A DNA stretch of 59,564 bases from an uncultured Aquimarina sp. (GTDB lineage: Bacteria > Bacteroidota > Bacteroidia > Flavobacteriales > Flavobacteriaceae), in NCBI GenBank assembly GCA_947498765.1, contig CANMLG010000042.1:1-59564 (forward strand). The letters run 5' to 3'. Under the pieces are notes generated by a model. It saw only the letters and a program-made list of their open reading frames with translations, was not told the DNA's origin and searched no databases. This document shows, piece after piece, positions 9,757 through 18,569 of this stretch. Position 1 is the first letter of the stretch. Every line of letters starts with the position of its first letter. The position numbers and the translations under genes were made by a program.

Positions 9757-10905
9757 ATGAAAACAGTCTATTTAGATAATGCGGCAACGACTCCAATGAG
9801 ACCTGAGGTTATTGATAAGGTTTATAAGAGTATGCAGCTTTTTTTTGCAAATCCATCGGCAACTTATGCAGCAGGAAGAACGTCAAAATCTGTTTTGGAG
9901 GGCGCTCGAAAAAAAATAGCTAATTTACTTTCTGTAAATGCTTCTGAAATTATTTTTACTAGTGGTGGAACCGAAGCCAATAATCTTATTTTGAATAGTG
10001 TTGTTCGTGATTTAGGAATAACCCATATTATTACTTCTAAAATAGAGCATCATGCGGTTTTAAAAACAGTTGAAGCTTTGGAAGTTATTTATCCCATTAA
10101 AGTATCTTATGTTTCGTTGCTTTCTGATGGTGATATTGATTTAAATAATTTAGAAGCAATTTTAGTTGAAAATAATAGTAGACATAGAACACTGATTTCA
10201 TTGATGCATATAAATAATGAAATTGGAAGTATATTAGATTTGGAAGCAATAAGCGAGTTGTGTTATAAATATGAAGTATTGTTTCATAGTGATATGGTGC
10301 AATCGATAGGGCATCATAATGTAAATTTTTCAAAAAATCATATAAATTTTGCTACAGCAAGCGCTCATAAATTTTATGGGCCTAAAGGTGTTGGATTTGC
10401 TATTGTTCAGAAAAATTCTGGTATAAAATCTTTGCAATTTGGGGGAGAGCAAGAGCGAGGTATAAGAGCAGGAACAGAATCGATCCATCAAATAGAAGGG
10501 ATGGCAGAAGCGTTAGAAATGGCTTGTTTAAATTTGAAAAATGAAGCTAATGCTATTTTAAAGATTAAGCAATATGCTATTTATGAGTTACAAAATAAAT
10601 TTAAAACCATTAAGTTTAATGCTAATTCTGATCAATTGCATAGAAATTATAATTTATTAAATGTTTGTTTACCTATTTCAAGTGAAAAAGCATCAACTAC
10701 TTTATTTAAGCTTGATATGCTAGGTATTTGCTGTTCAAGAGGCAGTGCCTGTCAAAGTGGTAGTAATAAACCATCTCATGTTTTAGCAGAAATTTTATCG
10801 GAGGAAGATTTAAAGAAAACCTCATTGAGGTTTTCTTTTTCAATTTATACATCAACAAATGATATAGACGCACTTGTTAATGCTTTAGATTCTATTTTAG
10901 CATAG
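9757..10905 (+). CDS. Cysteine desulfurase (class V aminotransferase)
   Basis: PLP enzyme of the NifS/IscS group that takes sulfur from cysteine and leaves alanine. The 382 aa begin with VYLDNAATTPMRPEV. The PLP lysine is in TASAHKFYGPKG, and the active cysteine in CCSRGSACQSGSNKPSH, with the short loop of IscS-like members. No iscU, sufU or thiI is adjacent, so the pathway (Fe-S clusters or tRNA thiolation) is not shown by context. Its end overlaps the convergent 122-aa membrane gene by 9 bp. Confidence 0.92.
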   Translation: MKTVYLDNAATTPMRPEVIDKVYKSMQLFFANPSATYAAGRTSKSVLEGARKKIANLLSVNASEIIFTSGGTEANNLILNSVVRDLGITHIITSKIEHHAVLKTVEALEVIYPIKVSYVSLLSDGDIDLNNLEAILVENNSRHRTLISLMHINNEIGSILDLEAISELCYKYEVLFHSDMVQSIGHHNVNFSKNHINFATASAHKFYGPKGVGFAIVQKNSGIKSLQFGGEQERGIRAGTESIHQIEGMAEALEMACLNLKNEANAILKIKQYAIYELQNKFKTIKFNANSDQLHRNYNLLNVCLPISSEKASTTLFKLDMLGICCSRGSACQSGSNKPSHVLAEILSEEDLKKTSLRFSFSIYTSTNDIDALVNALDSILA

Positions 10906-11265
10906 TAAATGCAGTCCAAATAAATTAGTTACACCAATGACCAATAAGGTCAAGCCAATAGCAACTTTAAAAGGTAATAAAGCTTTGGAAGCTTTAACTA
11001 ATAATGACCCAATTGCAGGAGCTTTACCTACAATATCCATAAGTAAAAGTAACCCCCCCGAAATAGCTACAAGATCATAAATAAAACAACCAGGTTGAAT
11101 CAAGTGTATTATTCCAAAAGCAAGTAATACTCCTCCAATACCTGTATTGTATGGAATTAAAAAATTACCAGCTTTTTTGAAATAATCTTTATCACCATCC
11201 CATTTGTCTAAAGTGGCCATGGAAAGTAAAATACCACTGGCAATGCATATAATATTGAAAATCAT
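10897..11265 (-). CDS. Small membrane protein with internal duplication
   Basis: A 122-aa protein that is almost all hydrophobic, with about four membrane segments. The two halves are related: KKAGNFLIPYNTGIGGVLLAFGI aligns with VKASKALLPFKVAIGLTLLVIGV, so the protein is a two-fold internal repeat of a two-helix unit. It has no recognised family or catalytic motif. It is convergent with the cysteine desulfurase gene, overlapping it by 9 bp, and may be cotranscribed with nothing else. Confidence 0.65.
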   Translation of the reverse strand: MIFNIICIASGILLSMATLDKWDGDKDYFKKAGNFLIPYNTGIGGVLLAFGIIHLIQPGCFIYDLVAISGGLLLLMDIVGKAPAIGSLLVKASKALLPFKVAIGLTLLVIGVTNLFGLHLLC

Positions 11266-11312
11266 AGTTATTATTATTTTAACAATTTAAAAATAACTAA
11301 ATTTTTATAAAA

Positions 11313-11660
11313 TCATGTTTTTGAAAGCTCTTTTCCAAAAATACGTTCTAATGAATTATACAGACGTCTTTCTAATTTATGAAACTCTCCATCGCTTAAA
11401 AACATATCTTTAACATCTAAAAGTAACTTTTTAGCAGCTTCTTTATTGATATTATGTTTTTTTACATAACGCCTTATTTTATTAATACTTACATCATCAG
11501 TATCTTTTTCAATTTCTTGATGCATTTTTTTAAATTTCAATTCTCCTACTTTTTTAATAGCAAGCTTACGTTCTTTTTCTACTTGCAAATGATCAGCAAA
11601 TGTGCAATAGATAAATAAGTATGCTTTAAAATCGATAAATTCCCATGTATCTAATCCCAT
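11313..11660 (-). CDS. Hypothetical 115-aa charged helical protein
   Basis: No family recognised. The protein is lysine/glutamate-rich and predicted all-helical, with a C-terminal part (LLLDVKDMFLSDGEFHKLERRLYNSLERIFG) that faintly recalls TerB-like or EF-hand-like folds, without clear metal ligands. It lies 47 bp upstream of the 122-aa membrane gene on the same strand, so the pair may form a small operon. Confidence 0.6.
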   Translation of the reverse strand: MGLDTWEFIDFKAYLFIYCTFADHLQVEKERKLAIKKVGELKFKKMHQEIEKDTDDVSINKIRRYVKKHNINKEAAKKLLLDVKDMFLSDGEFHKLERRLYNSLERIFGKELSKT

Positions 11661-12011
11661 GATATATTATGTTTGTTTACTTGAAGTTACAAAAGATATA
11701 TAATAAGCTGATAATCAATTTATTAAAATCGTTGTAAGTATTTTTTTGTTCGACGAAAGGTGATTTATTAGGATATTGAGATAATTTTATATGAAAAAAA
11801 AATGCTATAAATAGGTTATATACTACAATATATGTAGGTTTAAAAATGTATAGATTTGTATAAACTGACATTGATGAGATATTAAAAAATCACAGTGAAA
11901 TTTATATGGAAGTTTTGAGTTTTAAAGAACATACTATATAATAAAGTTAGAGTGAAAATTGTAAATTAGATGGTAGTTTAAAATATCTTTAGATGAGCAT
12001 TAAATTCCACA
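11661..12011. other. Intergenic, 351 bp, no gene seen
   Basis: AT-rich gap between divergent genes (115-aa minus, molybdopterin enzyme plus). A 64-codon minus-strand frame here is Tyr/Phe-rich with no start context and is not believed. The region presumably holds both promoters. Confidence 0.5.
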
Positions 12012-12032
12012 ATGTGGATTAAAAATAGTATT

Positions 12033-14306
12033 ATGTCCTTTAAAAAATCAGATGAACTAAAAATACAACCGCCCAAAAAAGTAGCTGTAGGCTTTCCGGC
12101 TATAGCATCAGTAGGTTTTCGTATTTGGGAAGAAACGTATGTAGGGAGAGGAGTAAAAACTATGCTTAAATTAAATCAGGTAAAAGGGTATGATTGTCCT
12201 AGTTGTGCTTGGCCTGATCCAGATCCAAGTGAGAGATCATCAATAGCGGAGTATTGTGAAAATGGAGCAAAAGCAGTAGCATGGGAAGCATCAAAAGAAA
12301 CCATTGGGGCTGATTTTTTTTCAACATATACAATAAATGACTTATTAACAAGATCCAATTATTGGTTAGAAAAACAAGGACGTTTAAGTACACCCATGTA
12401 TTTGCCTGAAGGAGCTAAAAATTACGAGCCCATAAGCTGGGAAAAAGCTTTTGAGCTTGTGGCTGTACAGTTGAATAAATTACAAGATCCTAATGAAGCT
12501 ATTTTTTATACTTCGGGTAGGGCAAGTAATGAAGCAGCATTTTGTTATCAATTATTTGTACGTCAATTTGGAACAAATAACTTACCTGATTGTTCTAATA
12601 TGTGCCATGAAGCAACTGGTGTAGCACTTTCTGAAACTACAGGAATAGGGAAGGCTTCTGTAAAGCTTGATGATATAGCAAAAACTGATTTGTTATTGAT
12701 TTTTGGACAAAATCCAGGAACAAACGCGCCAAGGATGTTAACAGAACTCCAAAAATTAAAACAGAATGGAGGAAAAATAATAGCTGTAAATCCAATGCCC
12801 GAAACAGGCTTTATGGGATTTAAGCATCCACAAAAACCATGGGAATGGATAGGAGATGGTACTCCTTTACAGGATCTTTATCTTCAAGTTAAAATTAATG
12901 GTGACTTAGCTTTAGTAAAAGCTATTTTGGTATTATTACATAGAGCTCAAAAATTAGATGCTTCAATTTTTGACGCTACTTTCATAGAAAAACATGCTGT
13001 TGGATACAACGAATTTATAGACCAGTTAAGTCACGAAGATTTTGAAGATTTGGTAATACAAAGTGGTGTTTCTAAAGCTGAAATTGAAAAAGCTACGGAA
13101 TATGTTATAAATGCTAAAAAAATTATTATTGCTTGGGCTATGGGGATTACCCAACATACTAATGGTGAGGATACAATTCGTGAATTTGTGAATTTATTGT
13201 TATTAAAGGGATCTATAGCTAAATCTGGTGCGGGAACATTGCCTGTACGTGGACATAGTAATGTACAAGGTGATCGAACTATGGGAATATGGGAAAAAGC
13301 CCCAGAATCTTTTTTAGCAAATTTAGATAAGGCTTTCAGTTTTAAGGCGCCTAGGGATCATGGCGTAACGGCAGTTGAAGCTATTGAGCATCTAATTTCG
13401 AAAAAATCAAAAGTGTTTATTGGTTTGGGTGGTAATTTTGTGCATGCGGCTCCTGATACAGAAGTAGTAGAAAAAGCGATGAATGACGCTGATTTTACAA
13501 TGCATATTGCCACGAAATTAAATAGAAGTCATATAGTTCATGGAAAATCAGCCCTAATTTTACCATGTTTAGGCAGAACTGAAATTGATGAAACTAGTAT
13601 AGGAAAACAATTTATTACTACCGAAGATACTGCTGGACGAGTCCGAATGTCTATGGGAGATTTATCACCTGTAGCTCCTAATCTAAAAAGTGAAGTAGCT
13701 ATTGTTTGCGGATTGGCTGCAACCACATTAGGGAATAAGTCAAATGTGGAATGGAACCGTTTTTCAATAGATTACAATTTAATACGTAGTAAAATAGAAG
13801 AAGTTATACCTGGCTTTGATAATTTTAATGAAAAAGTGAAACGTGCAGGAGGATTCTTTTTGCCTAACCCAGCACGTGATGGGCGTTTTGTGAATAATAC
13901 TGAGAAAGCAAAATTTTCAGTCACCGTACCAGCTAATAAACAAATAAAAAAGGGACGCTTTGTTTTAATGACTATGAGAAGCCATGACCAATTTAATACC
14001 ACTATTTATGGTTTTGATGACCGTTACCGAGGAATTTCGGGTGATAGAGAAGTGATATTAATGAACAAAGAGGATATCAAAAACAATGGTTTTGAAAATC
14101 AAGAAAAGGTAAATATTACTAGTTATTTTGATGGTAAAGAGCGACATTTAAATGGTTTTAAAGTAGTGCCATATCCTATAACTAAAGGCTGTGTAGCCGT
14201 ATATTTTCCTGAAGGGAATGTATTAATTGCTTTAGAAAATAAAGCCAATGAAAGTCAATGTCCAGCATCAAAGTTTGTTGAGGTTAGTATATCAAAAATG
14301 AATTGA
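12033..14306 (+). CDS. FdhF/YdeP family molybdopterin oxidoreductase
   Basis: Large molybdopterin (bis-MGD) enzyme of the YdeP branch of formate dehydrogenase-like proteins. About 757 aa from the second ATG (MSFKKSDELK), which aligns better with the family than the ATG 21 bp upstream. Family motifs: GYDCPSCAWPDPDPSERSS near the N terminus, DCSNMCHEATGVALSETTG with a Cys where FdhF has selenocysteine, LIFGQNPGTNAPRM and the C-terminal molydopterin dinucleotide-binding domain (MTMRSHDQFNTTIYGFDDRY). No Fe-S or cytochrome subunits are encoded nearby. In E. coli the homologue is linked to acid tolerance, but its substrate is uncertain. A RidA-family gene follows after 16 bp and is probably cotranscribed. 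Confidence 0.88.
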   Translation: MSFKKSDELKIQPPKKVAVGFPAIASVGFRIWEETYVGRGVKTMLKLNQVKGYDCPSCAWPDPDPSERSSIAEYCENGAKAVAWEASKETIGADFFSTYTINDLLTRSNYWLEKQGRLSTPMYLPEGAKNYEPISWEKAFELVAVQLNKLQDPNEAIFYTSGRASNEAAFCYQLFVRQFGTNNLPDCSNMCHEATGVALSETTGIGKASVKLDDIAKTDLLLIFGQNPGTNAPRMLTELQKLKQNGGKIIAVNPMPETGFMGFKHPQKPWEWIGDGTPLQDLYLQVKINGDLALVKAILVLLHRAQKLDASIFDATFIEKHAVGYNEFIDQLSHEDFEDLVIQSGVSKAEIEKATEYVINAKKIIIAWAMGITQHTNGEDTIREFVNLLLLKGSIAKSGAGTLPVRGHSNVQGDRTMGIWEKAPESFLANLDKAFSFKAPRDHGVTAVEAIEHLISKKSKVFIGLGGNFVHAAPDTEVVEKAMNDADFTMHIATKLNRSHIVHGKSALILPCLGRTEIDETSIGKQFITTEDTAGRVRMSMGDLSPVAPNLKSEVAIVCGLAATTLGNKSNVEWNRFSIDYNLIRSKIEEVIPGFDNFNEKVKRAGGFFLPNPARDGRFVNNTEKAKFSVTVPANKQIKKGRFVLMTMRSHDQFNTTIYGFDDRYRGISGDREVILMNKEDIKNNGFENQEKVNITSYFDGKERHLNGFKVVPYPITKGCVAVYFPEGNVLIALENKANESQCPASKFVEVSISKMN

Positions 14307-14322
14307 AAATTGAAATAGTACA

Positions 14323-14700
14323 ATGAAGAAATTAATATCATCGGGTTCATTATTTGAAGCTGAAATAGGTTATTCCCGAGCAGTTGTTCAAGGGGATTGG
14401 GTATTTGTATCGGGAACAACTGGTTTTGATTATGAAAATATGACCATTGCAGATGATATAGTAGCACAAACTGATCAATGTTTCAAAAATATAATTTCGG
14501 CTTTACGGGAGGCCGAAGCAACACTAAAAGATGTTGTTAGGGTAACTTACATTTTACCAGATGCTACTGAATTTAAATTATGCTGGCCAGTTTTAAAAAA
14601 GTATTTTGGAACTATAAAACCTTCTGCAACTATGTTTTCTGCTGGGTTAGCCGATAATAGAATGAAAATTGAAATTCAAGTAACTGCTTTAAAAAGTTAA
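14323..14700 (+). CDS. RidA family (YjgF/YER057c/UK114) protein
   Basis: 125-aa member of the RidA superfamily; canonical members hydrolyse reactive enamine/imine intermediates. The fold signature includes AEIGYSRAVVQGDWVFVSGT and the C-terminal IEIQVTALKS. The classical RidA arginine region is replaced by ADNRMKIEIQ, so it belongs to a divergent subfamily whose activity is unsure. Starts 16 bp after the molybdopterin oxidoreductase and is followed by a terminator, so the two form an operon. Confidence 0.88.
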   Translation: MKKLISSGSLFEAEIGYSRAVVQGDWVFVSGTTGFDYENMTIADDIVAQTDQCFKNIISALREAEATLKDVVRVTYILPDATEFKLCWPVLKKYFGTIKPSATMFSAGLADNRMKIEIQVTALKS

Positions 14701-14728
14701 AATTGTATCAACGATATTAATTAAACAT

Positions 14729-14767
14729 AAAAGACCATCGATAAATGTATTATCAATGGTCTTTTTT
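14729..14767 (+). terminator. Rho-independent terminator after the RidA gene
   Basis: Imperfect stem AAAGACCAT(C)GATA / TATC(A)ATGGTCTTT followed by a T-run. It ends the plus-strand oxidoreductase-RidA operon. Confidence 0.85.
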
Positions 14768-14843
14768 AGACTTTACAAGGCTTATCTGTAATCAATAAAA
14801 TATTGAATTTTAGAAATCCCATAAGAATTAGATTTCTTAGAAA

Positions 14844-15035
14844 TTAAAGTACTTTAACGTTTATAGCGTTTAAACCTTTTTTTCCTTCTTTTAAATCGAA
14901 TTCAACTTCGTCTCCTTCTCTTACTTCATCAATTAGTCCAGAAATGTGAACGAAATAATCTTGATTTGTGTCATTGTCAATAACAAATCCAAAACCTTTT
15001 GATTCGTTAAAGAACTTAATAGTACCTTTTTTCAT
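14844..15035 (-). CDS. Cold-shock domain protein
   Basis: 63-aa CspA-family nucleic acid-binding protein. RNP1 (KGFGFVID) and RNP2 (DYFVHIS) are both visible, in the frame KGTIKFFNESKGFGFV. Expected to bind single-stranded RNA/DNA and act as an RNA chaperone or antiterminator. Monocistronic, facing away from ung upstream. A TACTTTTG element matching the Bacteroidota -7 consensus TAnnTTTG lies at 15061-15068 on the minus strand, but no well-spaced TTTG was found, so I do not list it as a promoter. Confidence 0.95.
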   Translation of the reverse strand: MKKGTIKFFNESKGFGFVIDNDTNQDYFVHISGLIDEVREGDEVEFDLKEGKKGLNAINVKVL

Positions 15036-15200
15036 TTAAAATAATAATAATTGTTTGAAACAAAAGTAAACTTTATTTATTATTAGCTACTATGTTTTCA
15101 AAGATTTAAACTGATTTTTAAGAAGTTTTTATAAAAAAGATTCAAACTTTGTGTTTATTTAAATTTAATTAACCTTAATTTAAAGTTTGGACAATGTAAT

Positions 15201-15872
15201 TTATTTTGCCCATTCAATTTTTAACTTATTATTGTCCATTAAGTATTTATTACATTGACTAAAGTGTTTGTTACCAAACCACAATCCTCTATTGGCACTT
15301 AAAGGTGAAGGGTGACCACTTTCCAAAACTAAATGTTTATTTGTATCTACTCTAGCTCCTTTCTTTTTAGCATATCCACCCCAAAGCATAAAAACGACTC
15401 CTTCTTTCTGTGTCGATATGTAATCTATTATTGCATCTGTGAACTGTTCCCATCCTTTTTTTTGATGTGACCCAGCTTTATGCACTTGAACGCTTAGTGT
15501 AGCATTTAATAAAAGGACACCCTGTTTAGCCCAATGCATTAAATTACCGTGACTTGGAGAATTAATATTTAGATCTTTTTCAATTTCTTTATAAATATTT
15601 TGAAGCGAGGCAGGTATTGGCATACCTGAGTTTACAGAAAAGCATAAACCATTAGCTAAATGTGGTTTATGGTAAGGGTCTTGGCCTATAATAACTACTT
15701 TTATATCATTAAAAGTACAATTGTTAAGCGCAGCAAAAATACGTTCTTTAGGAGGGAAACATTGATGTTGCTTATATTGTTCCTCTACAAATATTGATAA
15801 ATCCTTAAAATAAGTTTTTTCAAGTTCGTTTTTTAAAACTGAAGTCCATTCGGGAGAGAGAGATGAGATCAT
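15201..15872 (-). CDS. ung: Uracil-DNA glycosylase
   Basis: Family 1 UDG that removes uracil from DNA in base excision repair. 223 aa, normal length. Water-activating motif VVIIGQDPYHKP, uracil pocket GLCFSVNSGMPIPASL, and the catalytic-loop ESGHPSPLSANRG are intact. Monocistronic with its own upstream region; the divergent trxB begins 185 bp away. Confidence 0.97.
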   Translation of the reverse strand: MISSLSPEWTSVLKNELEKTYFKDLSIFVEEQYKQHQCFPPKERIFAALNNCTFNDIKVVIIGQDPYHKPHLANGLCFSVNSGMPIPASLQNIYKEIEKDLNINSPSHGNLMHWAKQGVLLLNATLSVQVHKAGSHQKKGWEQFTDAIIDYISTQKEGVVFMLWGGYAKKKGARVDTNKHLVLESGHPSPLSANRGLWFGNKHFSQCNKYLMDNNKLKIEWAK

Positions 15873-16057
15873 AATTAGTATACTATCAATATAATTTTAG
15901 TTGACAAAGCTAATTAATATAATGCTAGATTTTAACGTTATTACTTCTGCAAAAGCAAATAAATCAGAATAGTTAATAAGCTAATAGATTTTCTTAATAA
16001 CTTTTAATGTAAGGTTTCTGTTAAACTTGCTACTTTTACATTCTAAAAAGGATTAGA

Positions 16058-17035
16058 ATGGCAGATAATATAGAAAGAGTAAAATGTTTGATTATAGGTT
16101 CAGGACCTGCAGGTTATACAGCAGCAATTTATGCTTCTAGAGCAGATTTGAATCCAGTTTTGTATACAGGAATGGAACCAGGAGGACAGTTAACCACTAC
16201 TACGGAGGTTGATAACTTCCCTGGATATCCAGAAGGTATTGATGGACCAACAATGATGGTACAATTGCAAAAACAAGCAGAACGTTTTGGTACAGAAGTA
16301 CGTATTGGAATGGTTACTTCGGTTGAATTATCAGATACGCCAGGAGGTATTCATAAAGCAACTGTCGATAATAATAAAGTAATTGAAGCGGAAACTGTAA
16401 TTATTTCAACTGGAGCTACTGCTAAATATTTAGGTATCGAAAGTGAACAAAGATTACGTGGAGGAGGAGTTTCGGCTTGTGCGGTATGTGATGGTTTCTT
16501 TTATAAAGGACAAGATGTAGCGATAGTTGGAGCAGGGGATACTGCAGCCGAAGAAGCGACTTATTTGGCAAACATTTGTAAAAATGTGACTATGTTAGTA
16601 CGTAAAGATTATATGCGTGCATCAAAAGCTATGCAACATAGAGTGGAAAATACGGAAAATATTAAGGTACTTTATAATACAGAAGTTGATGAGGTGTTAG
16701 GTGATCAAGTTGTGGAAGGATTACGTATGAAAAACAATCAAACAGGAGATACTTCTGAAATTGAAATTACAGGTTTATTTGTGGCTATTGGGCATAAACC
16801 TAATACAGATATTTTTAAAGGTCAGTTGGATATGGATGATACGGGCTATTTACATACAAAAGCAGGAACTACTTTTACGAACAAACCAGGTGTTTTTGCT
16901 GCTGGTGATGTACAAGATAAAGATTACCGTCAAGCAATTACAGCTGCAGGTACAGGGTGTATGGCAGCAATGGATGCAGAGCGTTATTTAGCCGAAGTTG
17001 GTAGTGTGGAGTCGGTTCAAACTGCACAATATTAG
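16058..17035 (+). CDS. trxB: Thioredoxin reductase
   Basis: FAD/NADPH enzyme that keeps thioredoxin reduced. 325 aa with the FAD motif IIGSGPAGYTAAIYASRA, redox-active CAVC in VSACAVCDGFFYKG, NADPH motif VAIVGAGDTAAEEATYLA, and the C-terminal FAD motif GVFAAGDVQDKDYRQAITAAG. No thioredoxin gene adjacent. It is followed by a terminator, so it is a single-gene unit. Confidence 0.97.
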   Translation: MADNIERVKCLIIGSGPAGYTAAIYASRADLNPVLYTGMEPGGQLTTTTEVDNFPGYPEGIDGPTMMVQLQKQAERFGTEVRIGMVTSVELSDTPGGIHKATVDNNKVIEAETVIISTGATAKYLGIESEQRLRGGGVSACAVCDGFFYKGQDVAIVGAGDTAAEEATYLANICKNVTMLVRKDYMRASKAMQHRVENTENIKVLYNTEVDEVLGDQVVEGLRMKNNQTGDTSEIEITGLFVAIGHKPNTDIFKGQLDMDDTGYLHTKAGTTFTNKPGVFAAGDVQDKDYRQAITAAGTGCMAAMDAERYLAEVGSVESVQTAQY

Positions 17036-17068
17036 TAGTAAGAATTACATTTACACAAAAGAATAAAA

Positions 17069-17107
17069 CAAAAGCTATCTAAAATTTTAGGTAGCTTTTG
17101 TTTTTTA
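17069..17107 (+). terminator. Rho-independent terminator after trxB
   Basis: Stem CAAAAGCTATCTAAAA / TTTTAGGTAGCTTTTG with a T6 tail, 34 bp past the trxB stop. Confidence 0.9.
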
Positions 17108-17133
17108 TTAATTTCAATACTTCAATTTGAAGT

Positions 17134-17853
17134 ATGCATAAACATAATATGATAGCCTTAAATGCGGATTTAGGTGAAGGTATGGAAAATGATGCCGAAT
17201 TAATTCCTTACTTAAAATATGCGAATATTGCTTGTGGCGGTCATGCCGGAAGTGAAGCATCTATTGAGCAAACTATTTTATTAGGAAATCAACATAAAGT
17301 AAGGGTAGGAGCACATCCTTCATATCCAGATATTGAAAATTTTGGGCGCAAGTCTATGATTATTTCTCAATCTGCGCTTGAATTATCATTATTAAATCAA
17401 ATTCAATTAGTTGAAAAAATTGCCAACAAATTGGGGGTGTCAATGCATCATATCAAGCTTCATGGAGCTTTGTATAACGATGTGTTTAGTGCTCAAAAAA
17501 ATACACAATGGTTTTTAGATTGGTGTGCAAAGCATTTTAAAAATACAAAACTTTTTATTCCATGCAGTGCAAAACAATTTATGCCTAAAAATTACCCTAA
17601 TATTATTTATGAAGCTTTTGCTGATCGGAATTATAATACCGATTTAAGTTTGGTGTCCAGAAAAGAAACAAATGCCATATTACAAACACCTGAAATGGCG
17701 TTTAAACACGTTAAGCAAATGTTACAGGAATATGTTGTTACTTCCGTAGAAGGAAAAAAAGTAGCTATTAAGGCGGATACATTTTGTTTGCATGGGGATC
17801 ACCCTGAGGTGTTGTCAATTGCTAAAAGCATTTATAATTTAAGTACTAAATAG
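17134..17853 (+). CDS. pxpA: 5-oxoprolinase subunit A (LamB/YcsF family)
   Basis: Component of the prokaryotic ATP-dependent 5-oxoprolinase, which opens pyroglutamate to glutamate. 239 aa with the family N terminus IALNADLGEGME, the strand ANIACGGHAGSE, VGAHPSYPDIENFGR, and the end motif FCLHGDHPEVLSIA. It starts 27 bp past the trxB terminator and shares 1 bp with pxpB (TAGTG overlap), so translation is coupled. Confidence 0.96.
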   Translation: MHKHNMIALNADLGEGMENDAELIPYLKYANIACGGHAGSEASIEQTILLGNQHKVRVGAHPSYPDIENFGRKSMIISQSALELSLLNQIQLVEKIANKLGVSMHHIKLHGALYNDVFSAQKNTQWFLDWCAKHFKNTKLFIPCSAKQFMPKNYPNIIYEAFADRNYNTDLSLVSRKETNAILQTPEMAFKHVKQMLQEYVVTSVEGKKVAIKADTFCLHGDHPEVLSIAKSIYNLSTK

Positions 17854-18569
17854 TGAAACTAAAGTTAAAATATCAAATTTACGGGAGTCACTCAATATTA
17901 ATTATTTGGGAGTCACGCATTGATTATGATATTTTAAAAGACATCCTTTTAGTAAAAGAGATCATATTAAATTATTATTCCAATAAAATTCAAGATTGTA
18001 CTAATGGGTATAATTCGTTGTTAATTGTTTATAGGCACGAAGTTTCAAATCAACAGCTCGTATTTTTAGAGCGTTTATGTAATTCTAGAAAGCATAATAA
18101 AAGTGATATAGAGAATACAACATGGGAGATTCCTATTTGTTATCATGTTTCTTTAGGAATGGATTTAGAGGAGTTTGCTAATTCAAAAGATTTAAATACA
18201 GATCAGGTAATTGAAATGCATTCGGGGCCTATATATACAGTATATTGTAAAGGTTTTTTACCAGGATTCATGTATTTAGGAGGTTTGAATGAACGTTTGT
18301 ATTGTGATCGAAAAGCAGTACCATTGTTGCAAGTTCCTAAAAATTCAGTGGCAATAGGAGGGAAGCAAACAGGTATTTATCCGATGCAAAGTCCAGGGGG
18401 GTGGCATATAATTGGTAGAACTCCTGTTGATTTGTTTGATATTTCTAAAAAAGAACCTTCTAAAATAAAAATAGGAGATCGTATAAAGTTTAAAGCAATT
18501 TCGTTAACAGTATATATCGAAATGGATTCGGTTATTGATAAAACTAAACTTATTAAAAAAATTGACTGA
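17853..18569 (+). CDS. pxpB: 5-oxoprolinase subunit B
   Basis: Allophanate hydrolase subunit 1-like partner of PxpC. 238 aa with a GTG start that overlaps the pxpA stop. Conserved segments YHVSLGMDLEEFA, YCKGFLPGFMYLGGL, VPLLQVPKNSVAIGGKQTGIYP (cyclophilin-like core) and GGWHIIGRTP. The N-terminal half is diverged from the E. coli protein but the catalytic C-terminal half is well conserved. Second gene of pxpABC. Confidence 0.95.
   Translation: MKLKLKYQIYGSHSILIIWESRIDYDILKDILLVKEIILNYYSNKIQDCTNGYNSLLIVYRHEVSNQQLVFLERLCNSRKHNKSDIENTTWEIPICYHVSLGMDLEEFANSKDLNTDQVIEMHSGPIYTVYCKGFLPGFMYLGGLNERLYCDRKAVPLLQVPKNSVAIGGKQTGIYPMQSPGGWHIIGRTPVDLFDISKKEPSKIKIGDRIKFKAISLTVYIEMDSVIDKTKLIKKID

Noticed and set aside
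9757..10905. Cysteine desulfurase as part of an isc/suf operon
   Set aside because: No scaffold, ferredoxin, chaperone or sulfur transfer genes occur on either side, so only the enzyme family is called.
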